A program made the position numbers and the translations under genes. Shown in pieces: positions 12,301 to 23,510 of a stretch of DNA of 64,000 nt. The DNA comes from Nectonema munidae (taxonomy: Eukaryota > Nematomorpha > Nectonematoida > Nectonematidae), in assembly GCA_030549495.1 (NCBI GenBank), contig JAUIRK010000716.1, positions 62,001 through 126,000 on the forward strand, written 5' to 3'. The notes under the pieces are model-generated. The model searched no databases and was not told the DNA's origin. It saw only the letters and a program-made list of their open reading frames with translations. Position 1 is the first letter of the stretch; each line of letters begins with the position of its first letter.

Positions 12301-15300
12301 TACTAGTAATCGAGAGATGTTATGTTAAGTTAGTGTAGTAAGATTTATTTCAGATAAAAATCTTAGTTTTAAAGATCCAGAATAGGTAAGGATAGCAAAA
12401 TAAAATTTTGAAAAATATAGAAATATCAAGTATAAAGCAAACATTTCAGAAGAGGAGGAGATGGGGAGTAGGGCTAAAGCGCCCTTAGCTCTCCTCGATA
12501 TCCGCTTCCAATCAATTATAAATCTTTCTTCATCTTGATTTCAATCTTGCTATACTTTTGCTTCAAGTTTTCACAGTAATTCCATTAGTTCAGGAATTTA
12601 TTCTATTTATATTGCAAAATTTTTTTTGATACTATCATTTTTTTCAATTTTTGTACATTTTTTTCATAATAAATGAGCCAAAAGGTCATCAACAATCAAA
12701 AGGTAGTCAACTTATTATAATTAAATTAGCATAAAAAAGTACGATAAAATGATTTCAATTTATTTTCTAGTAAAAACGATTCCGAGACATATTCTGCAAC
12801 CTTCATTATAATGCAACAACCGGCAAAAGGTGTTCAAAAGTTAATAAAAGCTTTTTCCATAACAAAAAAATGATGAAAGCCAAAGAAACTTAAACAAAAC
12901 CCAAAATTTAATTTTCCTAAGAAACTTTACTATTCGATTTTATGTAAAAATTATTCCTTTACTTTATTGATATAATTTCTATTTTTACTACGAAGATAAG
13001 GTGATTGCAGAGTGCACATAAAAAAATTATCAGCATAAAACATTTTTAATTAATTCTCTTATAATCAATAAAATTTTTGGACGTCTAGTCAGAAAAACTA
13101 AAAACCACAAAAACTTTCAAGTAAAATATACTAGAAAAAATATTTAGGTCTTGTAAAGCTTGCAAAAAAGCTCCACTTTATACTAATGTCAATTTAAATG
13201 CGAAGCAAAGTTCTATCCACTAATGATATATGACTGATGAATATTGTGGTGATGACATTTTTTTAACAATGAAAAATATGTTAATGATGATTGATGATGA
13301 TAACAAAGATTTTGGTGATATTGATTGTGATGGGAGGTGATGATGGATCTAAAAGATGTGGTTGGGGGGTGGCGATGATGGATCTAAAAGATGTGGTTGG
13401 GGGGTGGCGATGATGTGAGGATTATGTTATGATGCTGATAATAATGATGTTCACCACGATGATGAATTATTGCTCATTTTCATAATGACAACAGAAGAGA
13501 GAGTGAGGAGAGTGAAGAAAGATAACAAAGCGAAATGTTTGATGATTGAAAAAGAAGCGATAAAAGAAAATAAATTAAGGAAGAGTGTTTGCAAGACAAA
13601 AAACATATAATTTATGCGAGCATAATATGTATCACAACTTCTCTCATATGAATAAATAATGTGGCGCAGGCAGATAATGGTGGTGGCGGATGATTAATAG
13701 TTGTCTAAACTTTTTTACCTACAACGTCTAAGCTACCACGGATACCAAATTGTTTGAAATTCACACACACACACGCAACACACACAACCACGACACAAAG
13801 ACGAAGAAACATACACATATATCATATCGTATATAAATGGCATTATACTTTGGATGCATATAAACTATTTGACTTATTGATTGATGGCAATAATAATAAT
13901 AATAATTTCTATTAGAAAAAGTTGTGCAAAAAACGTTCACAAACATCATAGATAGTGTGATAATAGAGAAACAATACAATATATACAATATACGAAAAGA
14001 GATAAAACAGATATAAAATATTTCTTCTTTCCATGCACTTAAATAATATCACTGTCATGCAATTGAGTGTGGAAGTGATGAAGTTGAAAGTAAAGAGGAG
14101 AAAAGAGTGTAAACACGATTATTTGTTTTTTTAAGAAGTGTAAAGCCGAGAAAGAGTAACCAACCCAAACTACGTCTCGTAAAAGACGACTAAGTATCGT
14201 GATGAAGGAAATAAAAGGACCCCTCATATCATATAATATAATATAAGAGATAAAAAAGATTTTGGGTCTTTCCGTTTAGACGGCCACATCAAGTAATCAC
14301 CATTTTGTCTGCCTTTTATAGTTATTTATTTAATGCTAACACACTTTGAATAACAGTTTACGAACTGGCTGAGCACTGAAGAAAAAGCTATTCGTTACTT
14401 ACAAGATAAGGCAGTGTTGCATCAGGAGAGAGACTGTGTGCAAATCGGCATTTAATGAAGCATGATTTATCACGGTGGCGATGCAACAAAAGTTTGTGCA
14501 GAACTAAGTTGGGACTAAGACGCGATACGCGGTTAGAAGGTACTCGTTTACCTTTTAAAACGATTGTTTATTTTATTCATGCATGGTGTCATGAACTTGC
14601 TACAACAAATTTTTGTGAAAAAAACCTTAAAATGTCCAATATAGCGTACACTGATTGGAAAAATTATATGCGTGACGTGTGAGCGGATTCACTGCTCCGA
14701 AATCCTGTGCAAATTGGAGGACAAAGGCTTAATGGACGAGTCCTGCTTCTCGAGAAAAAAGTACAATGTGGACAGAGTTTATCCCCAGCAATGGGTATTT
14801 GGTGGAATATGCCGAGAAACTATATATTATACATAACTATTATAGATATTAAACATAAAATTATAAAAAATCTCAACGGTGCATCTAACAGAGAAGTTTA
14901 AAAGCTTAACAGCTGTGAAAATACGTGTGCGTACATGCTTTACAAAGAGTTCAGGAATAATTCGGCCTTGAAACAATTCGGCTTCAAGGCAATATTATAA
15001 TCAATATATTTAGAGGGTCAATAGTTTTGAGGCCAAATTGACCTGGTTACTCCTTGTCATTGAATTCAGTTAATAAAAATGGTAAGGGTTGTGTAAATAT
15101 ACAAGTAAAACAAACTAACGCACAAGCATCTTGGTTTGAAACGCCCTCAGCTTCAATATTGAGAGATCTACCAATATCAACAAAAATAAAGATCTGTTTT
15201 AGTTTCACTCAATACACAAAACGATACATCTTTGGACAATTTGGCCAGAAGATGATAATGCAGAATTAACCCGCTTTCTAGTACATTATATCATTTCATA

Positions 15301-18300
15301 CAAACAATTATCTTCCTAAAAAATCTCAAATTGTTCTGAAGCAAAATTAAAATGCTTCCTAGTACATTATATCGGTTCCTAGGGAAAATTCGTTTTATCA
15401 AAATCACTGAAAACCAAAATCTCAGCAACGTCATTGCTACTTTAGTTTTCGGGGATTTTGACTAGATACCCTATTATATCACTTCATATACACACGATTC
15501 TTTTCATAAAGATTTCTACTTGATAGAAAAATAGAAAAAAATCAAGGAAAAGACAAATAAATAACTTGGAATATAAAAAATTTGTCAAATAGAAGGCTCA
15601 GAAAGAAATTGTGGAAGTATTGATTAAATTTAAAAATCTCATATTTTTAGGTTTATCATATAAGATAACCATGAAAATCGAAACAAACACTATACTAGGA
15701 AGAAGTAAGCCTGTTCAAAGCCGGGTCCGAGAAAATTCGGTCCTCAAAATATCCATACCAGGATTGGGCTAGACCGTCTATATTTGAGTACTTTATAAAG
15801 TATATCCATGAGTCCACATTATTAATCATATAACTCTATACACATTTTCATAAAACGAAATGAAAGCTCTGCCTTAAAACTGGCATAAATCTAAATATAG
15901 TTTGAAGTATCTATCAAATTAAGATTCAATTTATTTTCACATCAAAGAAAAATATAACAAATAAACAATTGGAAAAACTAAAAATTTAGCAATCCAGAAA
16001 ACAGCCATTCTGAAAAAGTTTTTCCTCAAGAAGTGCTATTCGCTGAAATAAACAAAAAGTCGGAAGGCAGTCGTCTTGCAAGCCCTAGGAATTTTTTACA
16101 ATGATTTTTCCAATAATGTAAAAGGATAGGAAAAAAAAAATGGTTAAATCGGTCATGAAACTGTCCTTGAACAGATCTTATGGTATTTATAATATAGGTT
16201 TATATAGATATGCAAAATAACACGCCAAAGTGTAGAAACTATTATTACATTTAGTGTATAGTATTTATATTTTACAATTTTTTAATCATATATTTGTACA
16301 AATAAAACCCTCTTTAAAAAACCCCTGTTTTGGGTTAGTAAATTATTATTTAATTAGTTAATTAATTAGAGGGGTATTTAAGTTCATGTATCTTTGCATT
16401 CTTAATATTCTTATAGTTAAATACTATTTTTACCAAAATTATTTCAATAATGTTGACATAAAGGAAATATATATTAATTAATTAGTCTGGTATAACTCGT
16501 AATGATGAATCTTTATTTATCTTAGGAGTTTAACTGGATTGCAGTGTTAAGTATAAGACAAGATTGGACCAGATTAACATTTAAGAATAGACTGAACCGG
16601 ACAGCTGCAAAAGAAGACCGGACGAAACTGAACAACTAGGAACGGGTTTAACCTGTTAACCGGGCCATGAGCAGGTCTAGAAACAAGGCCTATCGTACGG
16701 AGTAAATATACATATATTATTTTTTTAAAAAAAAACTTAAAAAATTTAATACTAAAGGTTTCTTGAAGAAGTGAAAATTGTATGTTGATATTTAATATTA
16801 AATACCAATCTGGAGATACTAAGAAAGATAGGTGACTTTGTGCTATCTACTATAGGACATAGCTAGGCCTGATTTACTCAGCCGTCGAAGTGACATTGTT
16901 CCATCTTATAACTTCCTAAGTTATCTAATCTAAAAACGAAACAATTAAAGATAACATTCCAAAATGACTCCTTTAGTATAATTGTGTCTTCAAATAAGAA
17001 CACACTTATGTAGCTTTAAATGTGATCAAAAACTTTTCAAAATTCATCTATAAATTAGGATAATTATCATAAAACTACATCAAACTTCAAATATTCAAAC
17101 CTCGAGCTCGAATTTGTATGGTAAGCGAATGTGTTGTGATATTTTATGCAGGTACTATTAGTTGGCCAATAGCAATCACTAAATAATGAAATAAATCCTT
17201 AATATATCTACTTCTGATTAACAATTTAGAAATAACTAATCAATAACAAAATTAAGCATCAATTAGTTCTCGGATTCTATAACTTAAAAAATTAATAATA
17301 AGCCACACACAAAATTTACCAAACTTTATCTACTTTAAGGATAACTAAAAAAAAGTTGTTTTGATATGTGAATTATTTTTTAAAAGTTATGAAACGATGA
17401 TAATATACGATAAAAAATCGAAATTTAGCAGATATCAGAATTTGCCAATCAAAAGTCAATATCATCGAATTTTTCCAGCTATTGTCGGATTTAAACTATT
17501 ATTTTTAAGTAAAAAGTTTAAGATTTTGAACAATATGGAAATATATAAAATACAAAAATAGTTAGATAAAAGAGTGTAAGTCATTTACAGCTTGCGTTAC
17601 AGTTTAGATTAAATAAACAATTTGGTGGAGAGATTTTTACCGAAAAAACGGTTTAATTTTTATTCATTAATGGTAAAAAAATATTGAAAATAATGAATTT
17701 TTTTTCAAACATTCACTTATGGCGATAATAAAATATAGAGTAAAAATTAAGTATACCCTATATTACATTTAAAAAGACGTTCCGAGATGATTTTTTCAAA
17801 GAGATTAAATTATTAAATTTAAACTAATTATTAATTACTACTAAGAAATGTTTACCCACAAATTCAGATAGTGTATTAATATAAAGATAAAACAGTTGAG
17901 TAGATGCAAGAAATGAAAGGGCAACCTAAAAACACCCTCTCCTCTGCCTCTACTGATTTCATTAGAAAGGGGTGAAAAGCTTATTTGCGCATCTAATAAT
18001 TAGTCTGGCAAAGAGATTTAGCTCTTATTTATTTCCATTTTCTCCTTCAATATCATAGCACTAACGCATTCATAATGGTAATAACTATCTTTGAAATCAT
18101 AAAATGAATATATTAATCGTAAATTTTTCAATTAATATTGTAAAAAATTTGATCCCCATTCCCACCCTTTTCAAATTTCAACTATTTGAGTCCTGAGATG
18201 AAGTCTAATAAAGATATGAATTTCAGCAAGAAAATTAATGCCAAAAACCAAATATTTTTCAGTTGATCGTATCATAAAATATAGTCAAAAAAGTGAACAA

Positions 18301-18767
18301 AAATAATTGACTTATAGCAAATATTATTTTATAAATGAAAATAGGAGTATTGTGTAAATGTGCACTATTATTGCAGGTAAAAAATAGTATGATACAAATT
18401 GGCGATTTTTATCTCACTTAAAAGTGAATTGTAATTAGATGCAGGTAAGCCTCGCCGTGATAATGGTGTAATAAGACAGGAAAAAATACCAGTTTTTTCT
18501 TTCATTTCGCAAAGAATACTATACAGAGATGGCTTTAAAGGATGAGAATTGAAAAAGTTTTTTCTGAAAAAAAGAGATATATTTAAAAGGATAAAAAAAT
18601 AGAATTTATAACCTTAATTGAGCTTCTTGATCAGACTCTTCACTAATAATTATAACTTCATTGATAAGTTCATTTATATCATGTTTTATTAAATTTTGCT
18701 CAGTATTAATTTGACTATATGATAATTGAGGCATTATTTGACTAGATATATTTCTTTGATCGTCCAT
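3193..18767 (-). CDS. exd: PBC-class TALE homeobox gene (Pbx/extradenticle family), partial
   Basis: Five exons are readable on the minus strand: 18767-18613, 8346-7989, 6771-6646, 6580-6516 and 3328-3193. All have GT/AG borders, and the last four join in frame. They give a divergent PBC-A start, [11 protein letters not shown] followed by an Asn/Ser-rich linker, the PBC-B block ending in KFSIIQ, then VQLKQ...LRTRFLDAR, and the homeodomain from RKRRNFSKQ to GITISQ with the TALE signature PYP. Known PBC proteins are Hox cofactors that bind DNA with HOX/Meis partners in the nucleus. The homeodomain is cut after ISQ, the usual PBC intron site; the exon with helix 3 (normally VSNWFGNKRIRY) is not seen in 1-3192 and probably lies beyond the window start. 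At least one PBC-A exon between 18613 and 8346 is not identified. Confidence 0.88.
3329..6515 (-). other. exd intron, 3.2 kb, no gene seen
   Basis: AT-rich intron between the homeodomain exon and the end of PBC-B. I see no coding match on either strand. The only structured piece is a tRNA-like module at 5369-5442. Confidence 0.7.
5369..5442 (-). other. tRNA-like (SINE-type) module
   Basis: On the minus strand the box-B-like word GGGTTCGATCC is preceded by a stretch resembling the D-to-anticodon part of a tRNA (TTGGCTACGATACC). A complete cloverleaf does not fold, so this is taken as a decayed tRNA-derived element. Confidence 0.35.
6516..6580 (-). CDS. exd: exd exon: end of PBC-B
   Basis: Sixty-five bases reading [20 protein letters not shown] then A plus two bases of an Arg codon. 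It matches [22 protein letters not shown] and supplies exactly the phase needed by the homeodomain exon. It is separated from the previous exon by an intron of only 65 bases (6581-6645). Confidence 0.93.
6646..6771 (-). CDS. exd: exd exon: PBC-B core
   Basis: Forty-two codons in phase 0 at both ends, reading [17 protein letters not shown], then [20 protein letters not shown] and SIIQ. This matches EFTTHVMNLLREQSRTRPI...EIERMVQIIHRKFSSIQ of Pbx/Exd. Acceptor GACAG and donor GTGAAT are visible. Confidence 0.93.
6772..7988 (-). other. exd intron, 1.2 kb, with CATA microsatellite
   Basis: No gene is seen. A CATA/CACA-type microsatellite with related TACATA words lies around 7640-7705. Confidence 0.6.
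7989..8346 (-). CDS. exd: exd exon: PBC-A end, Asn/Ser linker, start of PBC-B
   Basis: Reads SLRSNQDDE, then [14 protein letters not shown], an Asn/Ser-rich linker of about 60 residues (runs [11 protein letters not shown] and NNSSSSS, encoded by a GTT/GCT-type triplet tract around 8140-8200), then [12 protein letters not shown] and DKFKE before a GTAAGA donor. The acceptor is a TTAG after a pyrimidine tract; it needs two bases from the preceding exon. Triplet repeats of this kind often vary in length between individuals. Confidence 0.9.
8409..8450. mobile_element. hAT-type MITE scrap
   Basis: The words GGGGTGGACAACATGCGG and GGCCACATGTATCC resemble the common end region of non-autonomous hAT elements. 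It lies just upstream (on the minus strand) of the 8346 acceptor and explains why the reading frame stays open there by chance. No partner end is seen. Confidence 0.3.
8710..9177. mobile_element. Non-autonomous hAT element (GGTCC-rich MITE)
   Basis: CACTAAAC flanks both sides (8702-8709 and 9178-9185), an 8-bp duplication as in hAT insertions. The right end, on the minus strand, reads CCGTATTTCTCAACC and then TGGACCCC, typical of hAT MITEs. The left end begins CAGGGTCCACATGG with three further GGTCC words and seems to lack the outermost few bases of the usual terminus. No transposase is encoded. Confidence 0.65.
9186..11040. other. Intronic stretch without recognised gene
   Basis: Part of the large 5' intron of the minus-strand homeobox gene. 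It holds a C run near 10209-10238, a short dispersed word (about 10610-10700, resembling 14940-15050) and an ATT run near 10888. A possible but unproven small exon is at 9411-9474 (see findings). Confidence 0.5.
11050..11290. mobile_element. Fragment related to the GGTCC/GGTCG hAT MITE
   Basis: GGTCGATATCGACCCC, GGGGTCCATAACAG and GGGGTCGAT near 11058-11105, and GGGGGTCGATGTG near 11275, resemble the repeated words of the 8710-9177 element. No target duplication is recognised. Confidence 0.35.
11815..12060. repeat. Dispersed repeat family, copy 3 (right part only)
   Basis: From GGATTTTTTTAAACTAGTGT through ATTTTAAAGGATTGC this matches 2720-2890 and 33660-33815. It shows an uninterrupted junction where copy 1 carries the 599-bp insertion. 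It is preceded by a G/C-run motif (CGCCCCCTCCCC) also found at the right end of copy 1. Confidence 0.8.
12061..13338. other. Intronic stretch without recognised gene
   Basis: AT-rich sequence of the large homeobox-gene intron. No coding match, paired ends or RNA gene could be seen. Confidence 0.5.
13339..13414. repeat. Short tandem repeat, 35-bp unit, two copies
   Basis: GATGATGGATCTAAAAG followed by ATGTGGTTGGGGGGTGGC occurs at 13339 and again at 13374, with a partial start at 13409. It lies in a wider GAT-rich stretch (13240-13460). Confidence 0.85.
13763..13792. repeat. CA-rich microsatellite
   Basis: A run of CA dinucleotides with single interruptions lies in the homeobox-gene intron. 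Confidence 0.7.
14341..14830 (+). pseudogene. Merlin/IS1595-type (ISXO2-like) transposase remnant
   Basis: The plus strand reads [20 protein letters not shown], then [38 protein letters not shown], and in another frame [14 protein letters not shown] and [12 protein letters not shown]. This follows the ISXO2-like order: zinc-ribbon remainder, RWRC, the G(T/S)W(F)EGSKLPL-like block, then the first catalytic Asp in DES followed by WVFGG. Merlin is the eukaryotic DNA transposon group related to IS1016/IS1595. At least two frame changes break it (around 14440-14460 and 14675-14690), and nothing after the GGI block is recognised, so the second half of the DDE domain is missing. It is a dead fragment in the homeobox-gene intron. 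Confidence 0.7.
14930..18612. other. Intronic stretch without recognised gene
   Basis: AT-rich, about 3.7 kb. It contains degenerate short dispersed words of the type CAATTCGGCC or CCGGACC at 14940-15060, 15710-15780 and 16550-16690. A 70-codon open stretch near 15054-15269 has no resemblance I can name. No tRNA or paired ends are seen. Confidence 0.45.
18613..18767 (-). CDS. exd: exd first coding exon (divergent PBC-A start)
   Basis: ATG on the minus strand at 18767 opens 51 codons starting MDDQRN, ending with two bases of a split codon before a GT donor. The segment [20 protein letters not shown] and following EAQ aligns with KQDIGDILQQIM...DEAQ of Pbx proteins. Similarity is clear in pattern but low in identity, so the assignment rests on this match, the strand and the position upstream of the other exons. 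Confidence 0.6.
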
Positions 18768-19191
18768 TTTTAATTTAGGTAAAATCCAATAATTAATATT
18801 TAAAAAAAGCTTTTTTGAAATATATTTCTCTTAATTTATTTACTTATAATTACAATTTTACTTATTTTTTTATAATAACATGTAACTTTGTGAAATATTT
18901 TGATTATTATTTAACAACAAACATGTGTACTCTAATATATTTTTTTCTTTTTAAGAAAGAGATTACAATTGATTAAAGAAAAGGAACTGAAAGATCCTGG
19001 TATATGTTAATTATATAAATAAATTTCATAAGTGGCAAGTATTTTTTGAAAATTTATTTTCTTGAGTTTGGAATAATTATTAGTTGATATTCTTACCTCG
19101 TTGTATTATAAAATTCTTATAATTTATGGCCCACCTAACTCAAATGTAAAATATTTTCTGTATGAATAAGATATGAATTGATTATATATCT
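18768..19191. other. 5' flank of the homeobox gene
   Basis: Very AT-rich sequence between the homeobox start codon and the LTR fossil. A promoter for the minus-strand gene could lie here or across the fossil, but no clear TATA or initiator arrangement can be argued. Confidence 0.3.
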
Positions 19192-19441
19192 GCGCCAATA
19201 AAGATAATATGTTTATTGAGACAAGAAGACAGAAAGAAAGGATCCGTAAGTGAGATTAGCGCCAATATATATAGTAGTGTGTGTCCTTCTTCGGTAACCA
19301 AGGAAATGGTTCCTGTGAGGCAGCAATCAGTCTATAAATGGAGACAACCTAGTACACAGAGAATGCTAATTGTGCGTTGGCAGATGCTCGATGTAAGTAT
19401 AAACTTGGATCGAGATGTAGCTACAAGAGCATGTTGGCGCA
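19192..19441 (-). repeat. Downstream LTR of the fossil
   Basis: It matches 22508-22745 over its length; shared landmarks include TGTTTATTGAGACAAGAAG, GAGGCAGCAATCAG and GCAGATGCTCGATGTAAGTA. Both repeats are bounded by CGCCAATAAAGA on one side and TGGCGC on the other. Confidence 0.85.
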
Positions 19442-22400
19442 CACGTTTTACTCTCTTTTGTAACCTTCTAGCTATCTTGGAGGTTTTCTGGTTCGTTGGG
19501 GCCTTGTGTGGAATTCTGTTTCATCTTCACCTTTTGGATGATCTTGTTGTCCTGTGTTTCCATCATCCAATACACCATCCGTTTGCAGTTCGACTTTGTC
19601 TTTAGCTTTTCTCTGATCTTGTTGCTTAGTGCTTTCATCATCTGTGTGATTTTCCTCATCGCTGGATTCTTGCCCATTACCATCGACATTTTCTCTGTGA
19701 TAAAAATCTCCAGGTTTTGATCCTCTGAGGTTTGGAACTTGTTGGAAAATTTTTTCAGGAATGTATTTGATTGAGCGAAAAATACTACATAATTCTTCGA
19801 CATCTTCATTGAGTTTATTACTGGGAGAAAAACTCTTGGGATTACAATAAACTATTTTGCTGTTGAAAACGGTGTAGATTTTTGTACTATTAGTATATCT
19901 CTTTTGTCAATGGTGACCACACCTAACAATCTTTTTACATCACAACATTTTCATTTTTGGGAAGGTTTTGTTCCATTTCTCAAATGTGCATGTACTTTTC
20001 TCAGACACTTCTTTTGTAATGCTCCCCATGCCAACTTATTAGTAAATGGCATTTTTGATCTTCCTCCGAGCACATCATCAACTTTCATTTTATTTATAAC
20101 AGAAGTTATGGATTCTTCAACAAAACTACAGATTTGGCAGTTTCTTTCATGACAAGAGAGTGGGTTGCGTGAAGAGAAATCACTATTCAATTTGTCGGAG
20201 CCACGTATATGACATATTCAACGTTAGCTACACTAAGAGTTGTTATAAATGAGCAGACGAAGAAAAATATCCTTGTTGTAAACGACGATATGCTTCAACA
20301 CATGGTTTTAAGTCTGTCAAAACATTTTTTGTGAATTTTGACTCCTTTATCTATGGGGTGAAATGCTTCACTGCTGTAGATATGGCTAAGGCTTCGAGCT
20401 TACATGCAAACCAGTCGATTTGGTGGTCTTTTAGCTTGAAGCTGAAAAACTCTGCAAGTTTTTGTTTACCATTCCTTTGTAGAAGAAGAGTAGCCCCTGA
20501 GCCTTGTTGAGTGGGGAAGCATCAACTTTAATTGTAAGATAGTTCATTGATCTTGGGATAGTTCAAATTTCTACTAATCTCAACATATTTTATGCCTCCC
20601 CAAATCGATTCTCCAACTCCTTTGTCCAAGCAATTTTTGGCTTTCCTTCAAGTCCTTTTATGGATGATTCCAAGGGTGAGAGTATGGAGGAATATCTTGG
20701 TAAATAACGTAATAATGCTCTGTAGGCTCTAGGTATTATTGTACCTTTAGTCGATTTCCAATCTAAAATTATGGTTGTTTTTGGAGAGACAATAGTTTTG
20801 GAAACGGAAAGATTTAAATCGTTTTCCGAAAGTCTTTTTAGTACTCTTGACCAGTTGTGATGAATATCATCAACGGTATTACCTCCAACAAACAGATCAT
20901 CAGCAATTATGGACATGAACTCTTCTTGAAGAAAGTCTCCAAAAACACTGTTCATCAACTCTTGAAGAAATTTAGAAGATCCAGGCATTTTCATTGCTGA
21001 ACGAGTATAGACTCTGATGCCCTTGAAAGGTGTTACAGTGGCAAGGTATGGTATCAATGATCTTGCTAAAGGAATTTGAAAAAAACTTTTAGTTTGATCT
21101 GACTTTATTATGGATCTGAATGAAGATAATTTCATTGGTCTGGTGTATCCATAAGAGAATAGCCTGCCTCTGAAGCTAATAAGTTCATCTTTGATGTACA
21201 TTTTGATATCATTGACCTTGCAGAATTGTATACCAGCTAAAATATCATATTCAATCTCTTCCATTATAAGACCTTTTGGATATAATGGTTACATTTATAT
21301 CTTTTATGTTTAGATATAAAGTAATTTCTCCACATATAGGAAGGATTGATTTATCTGCATACCTCGCTTTATGTTTTGTAGAATGTGGCAGTATATTAAT
21401 TTTCTGTACAAACGATGATGATATTATTGAGAAGGTGGCTCCTGTATCAATCAACAAGCGGAAGAGAACATGTTCTCACAACCCATGAAGATAAGGGGAA
21501 GTTCCACAATCAACTTTAAGAACAAAATTCCTTTCAGGTTTTAACGAACATGCATCGATGTTTTCAGGCTTGTTGGTTGAGATTGGAAAGCTCTTGAAGT
21601 TCCAACTGTATCCTTGTTCGGCATCTACAAACAGTTGGTTGTATCGTGGCCTAAAAAAGTACGACCATTATCTTTGTAAAAATTACACACCCTTATGTTT
21701 TTCTTATATTTATCACCAAAGCCTCTGTAATTTTTGCTAAAGTTGCCAAGATTCTTTTGATAATTGTTAAAAGTCTTCGTAAGTTTAACAGTTGTTTCTT
21801 CTTGACTGTCCAAGTCTCAAAGAGTGCAATGAGTTGACTATTAAGGGTTGAATATCTTTCAGAGTATGAGTTTGCAGTTCATGAGCGTAAACACGAGCTA
21901 CCAATGAAGGCAATCTTCTGTCTATCCAGGTTAGCCATAACAATACTGCAACTCTTTCCGTGGATGGAAACATGATTTCATCAATTTGCAGTTTCTTTGC
22001 ATTATTAATTAAACCTGAAGAAACTGTTAGTAAATTGTCTTCTAACTGGGCGAGGATACGTTGATAGAAGGCTTCATAGCGCTCATCTTGGCCTAAACAG
22101 AAATCACATACGTTGAGAAAATTTACCTCGTTTTGTATAAAGCAATAATATTTTCTAATTCTTTGCCAAATCCAGACTAAACTTGTACTGTTTTTGAAGA
22201 TATCATTTCTCAACAAAAGGTGGCAAAAAAGTAGCAATCAAACCAAGCATTTCTTCCAAAAGAGGAGTCTTTTGGAAGCTTGTTTTTTGTTGATCAGAGA
22301 ATTCAGTATCGTCTTGAAAACCACGCTTTTTTATAGGATGCGGTTCCCACGAAGATTCAAAAAGAATGCAGATTCTGACTTAGAGAAAGATAAAACATCA

Positions 22401-22507
22401 TGTTGGATTGCTAATTAAAAAAAGATGGTAATGTTTCCTTTTCAGATAGCAACCACTGTTTTGGAGGTCTGAGCGCCATGCCTTTTTATATCCCACCGCT
22501 GTCACCA

Positions 22508-22745
22508 CGCCAATAAAGAATATATGTTTATTGAGACAAGAAGAGAGAAAGAAAGAATCCATAAGTGAGATTAGCGCGAGTATATATAGTGATGTGTATC
22601 CTTCTGTGGTAATCAAGAAAATGTTCCTGTGAGGCAGCAATCAGACTGTAAATGAAGACAACCTTGGACACAGAGAATGATAATTGAGCGTTGGCAGATG
22701 CTCGATGTAAGTACAAGAGAGATGTAGCTACAAGAGCCTGCTGGC
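22508..22745 (-). repeat. Upstream LTR of the fossil
   Basis: Direct repeat partner of 19192-19441. Read on the minus strand it is followed at once by TGGTGACAGCGGTGGGAT, one base from the sequence expected for a primer site of a tRNA-Leu ending ATCCCACCGCTGCCACCA. Confidence 0.85.
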
Positions 22746-23009
22746 GCTGGCTTTGAAAATAACGTTTATTTTCATCAAAATATTCAAATAAAATGGTTAA
22801 CTCAAACAATACTTTAATTGACAATACTTTTAGTTTTTTTTAATTTTGATAAATGATATTTTAAAAACATAATGATTCATATCCATGATCACCTAAAAAA
22901 TGTTATTGTTATTAAAAAAAAATGTAATGCTTCTTAGAGAATTTTTGTAGTTGACTAACGAGGTTTTCTTTTCAAAATGACTTATTTTTTTATACTAATA
23001 GTAAACTAA

Positions 23010-23510
23010 AAATTTACTTAAGGTTTATTTAAATTCTAAAGTTGATGAATTATATGATATCAATATTTTATGCCTCAACACCCAATTTCTAAATTACAAA
23101 TTTAATGAACTTGTAATTTTTTTGGAAAAATTATCTGTATGCATATTGAACCTTTTAGTCTAATATGCTTACAAGAGACTTGGCTAGACAATACCAAAAC
23201 TTGTTTTCATCTACCTAAGTTTTCTACCAATAATACTAACTATAAAATTAAAAAAGGCCAATATTTTTATAATTCATTTGAATATCCTCTTTATATACCC
23301 AAACAGAAAAAACTTACTGTTCATAATATTTATAACTACTAGTATGGATCTCATAGAAAATTTTTTTTCCAACGCAATATGAAACCGATACTTTGATTGA
23401 CAACTTTTTCCAAAATAATGAAATTGGTGATTTCAAAGCTTTCAATTGTATGTCTATCTTGTCGGATCACATGCCAATTTTCTTATCTGTAAATTTTAAA
23501 TAAATGGAAT
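23010..23510 (+). pseudogene. LINE endonuclease fragment (CR1/Jockey-like)
   Basis: The plus strand reads VDELYDINILCLN, then ICLQETWLD (about 23163-23190) and, some 270 bases later, LSDHMPIFLSVNF (about 23459-23500). These are the QETW and SDHxPI motifs at the middle and end of the APE-type endonuclease of non-LTR retrotransposons. The spacing is shorter than in an intact domain and the reading frame changes, so there is an internal deletion. No reverse transcriptase part is present. Confidence 0.6.

Larger units (their letters stand above)
19192..22745 (-). mobile_element. LTR retrotransposon fossil, Ty3/Gypsy-like
   Basis: About 3.55 kb on the minus strand. It has two direct end repeats of about 240-250 bases. 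Directly inside the upstream LTR is a primer-binding-site-like stretch that fits a tRNA-Leu 3' end. Then come a gag-like part (about 22240-21785), an aspartic protease with DTGA (about 21457-21251), a reverse transcriptase with an ADD box (about 21264-20590), an RNase H-like stretch to about 20210 and a short remainder. No complete integrase is recognised. The parts lie in several frames, so it is broken, with perhaps five or more breaks. The LTRs differ at roughly a tenth of positions, so it is not a recent insertion. Confidence 0.85.

Noticed and set aside
12780-12840. Minus-strand stretch with a CCIIMK-like reading as a missing PBC-A exon
   Set aside because: No usable splice acceptor and little resemblance beyond the first few residues.
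15054-15269. A 71-codon open frame
   Set aside because: No family resemblance, no supporting splice or neighbour signal; probably chance.
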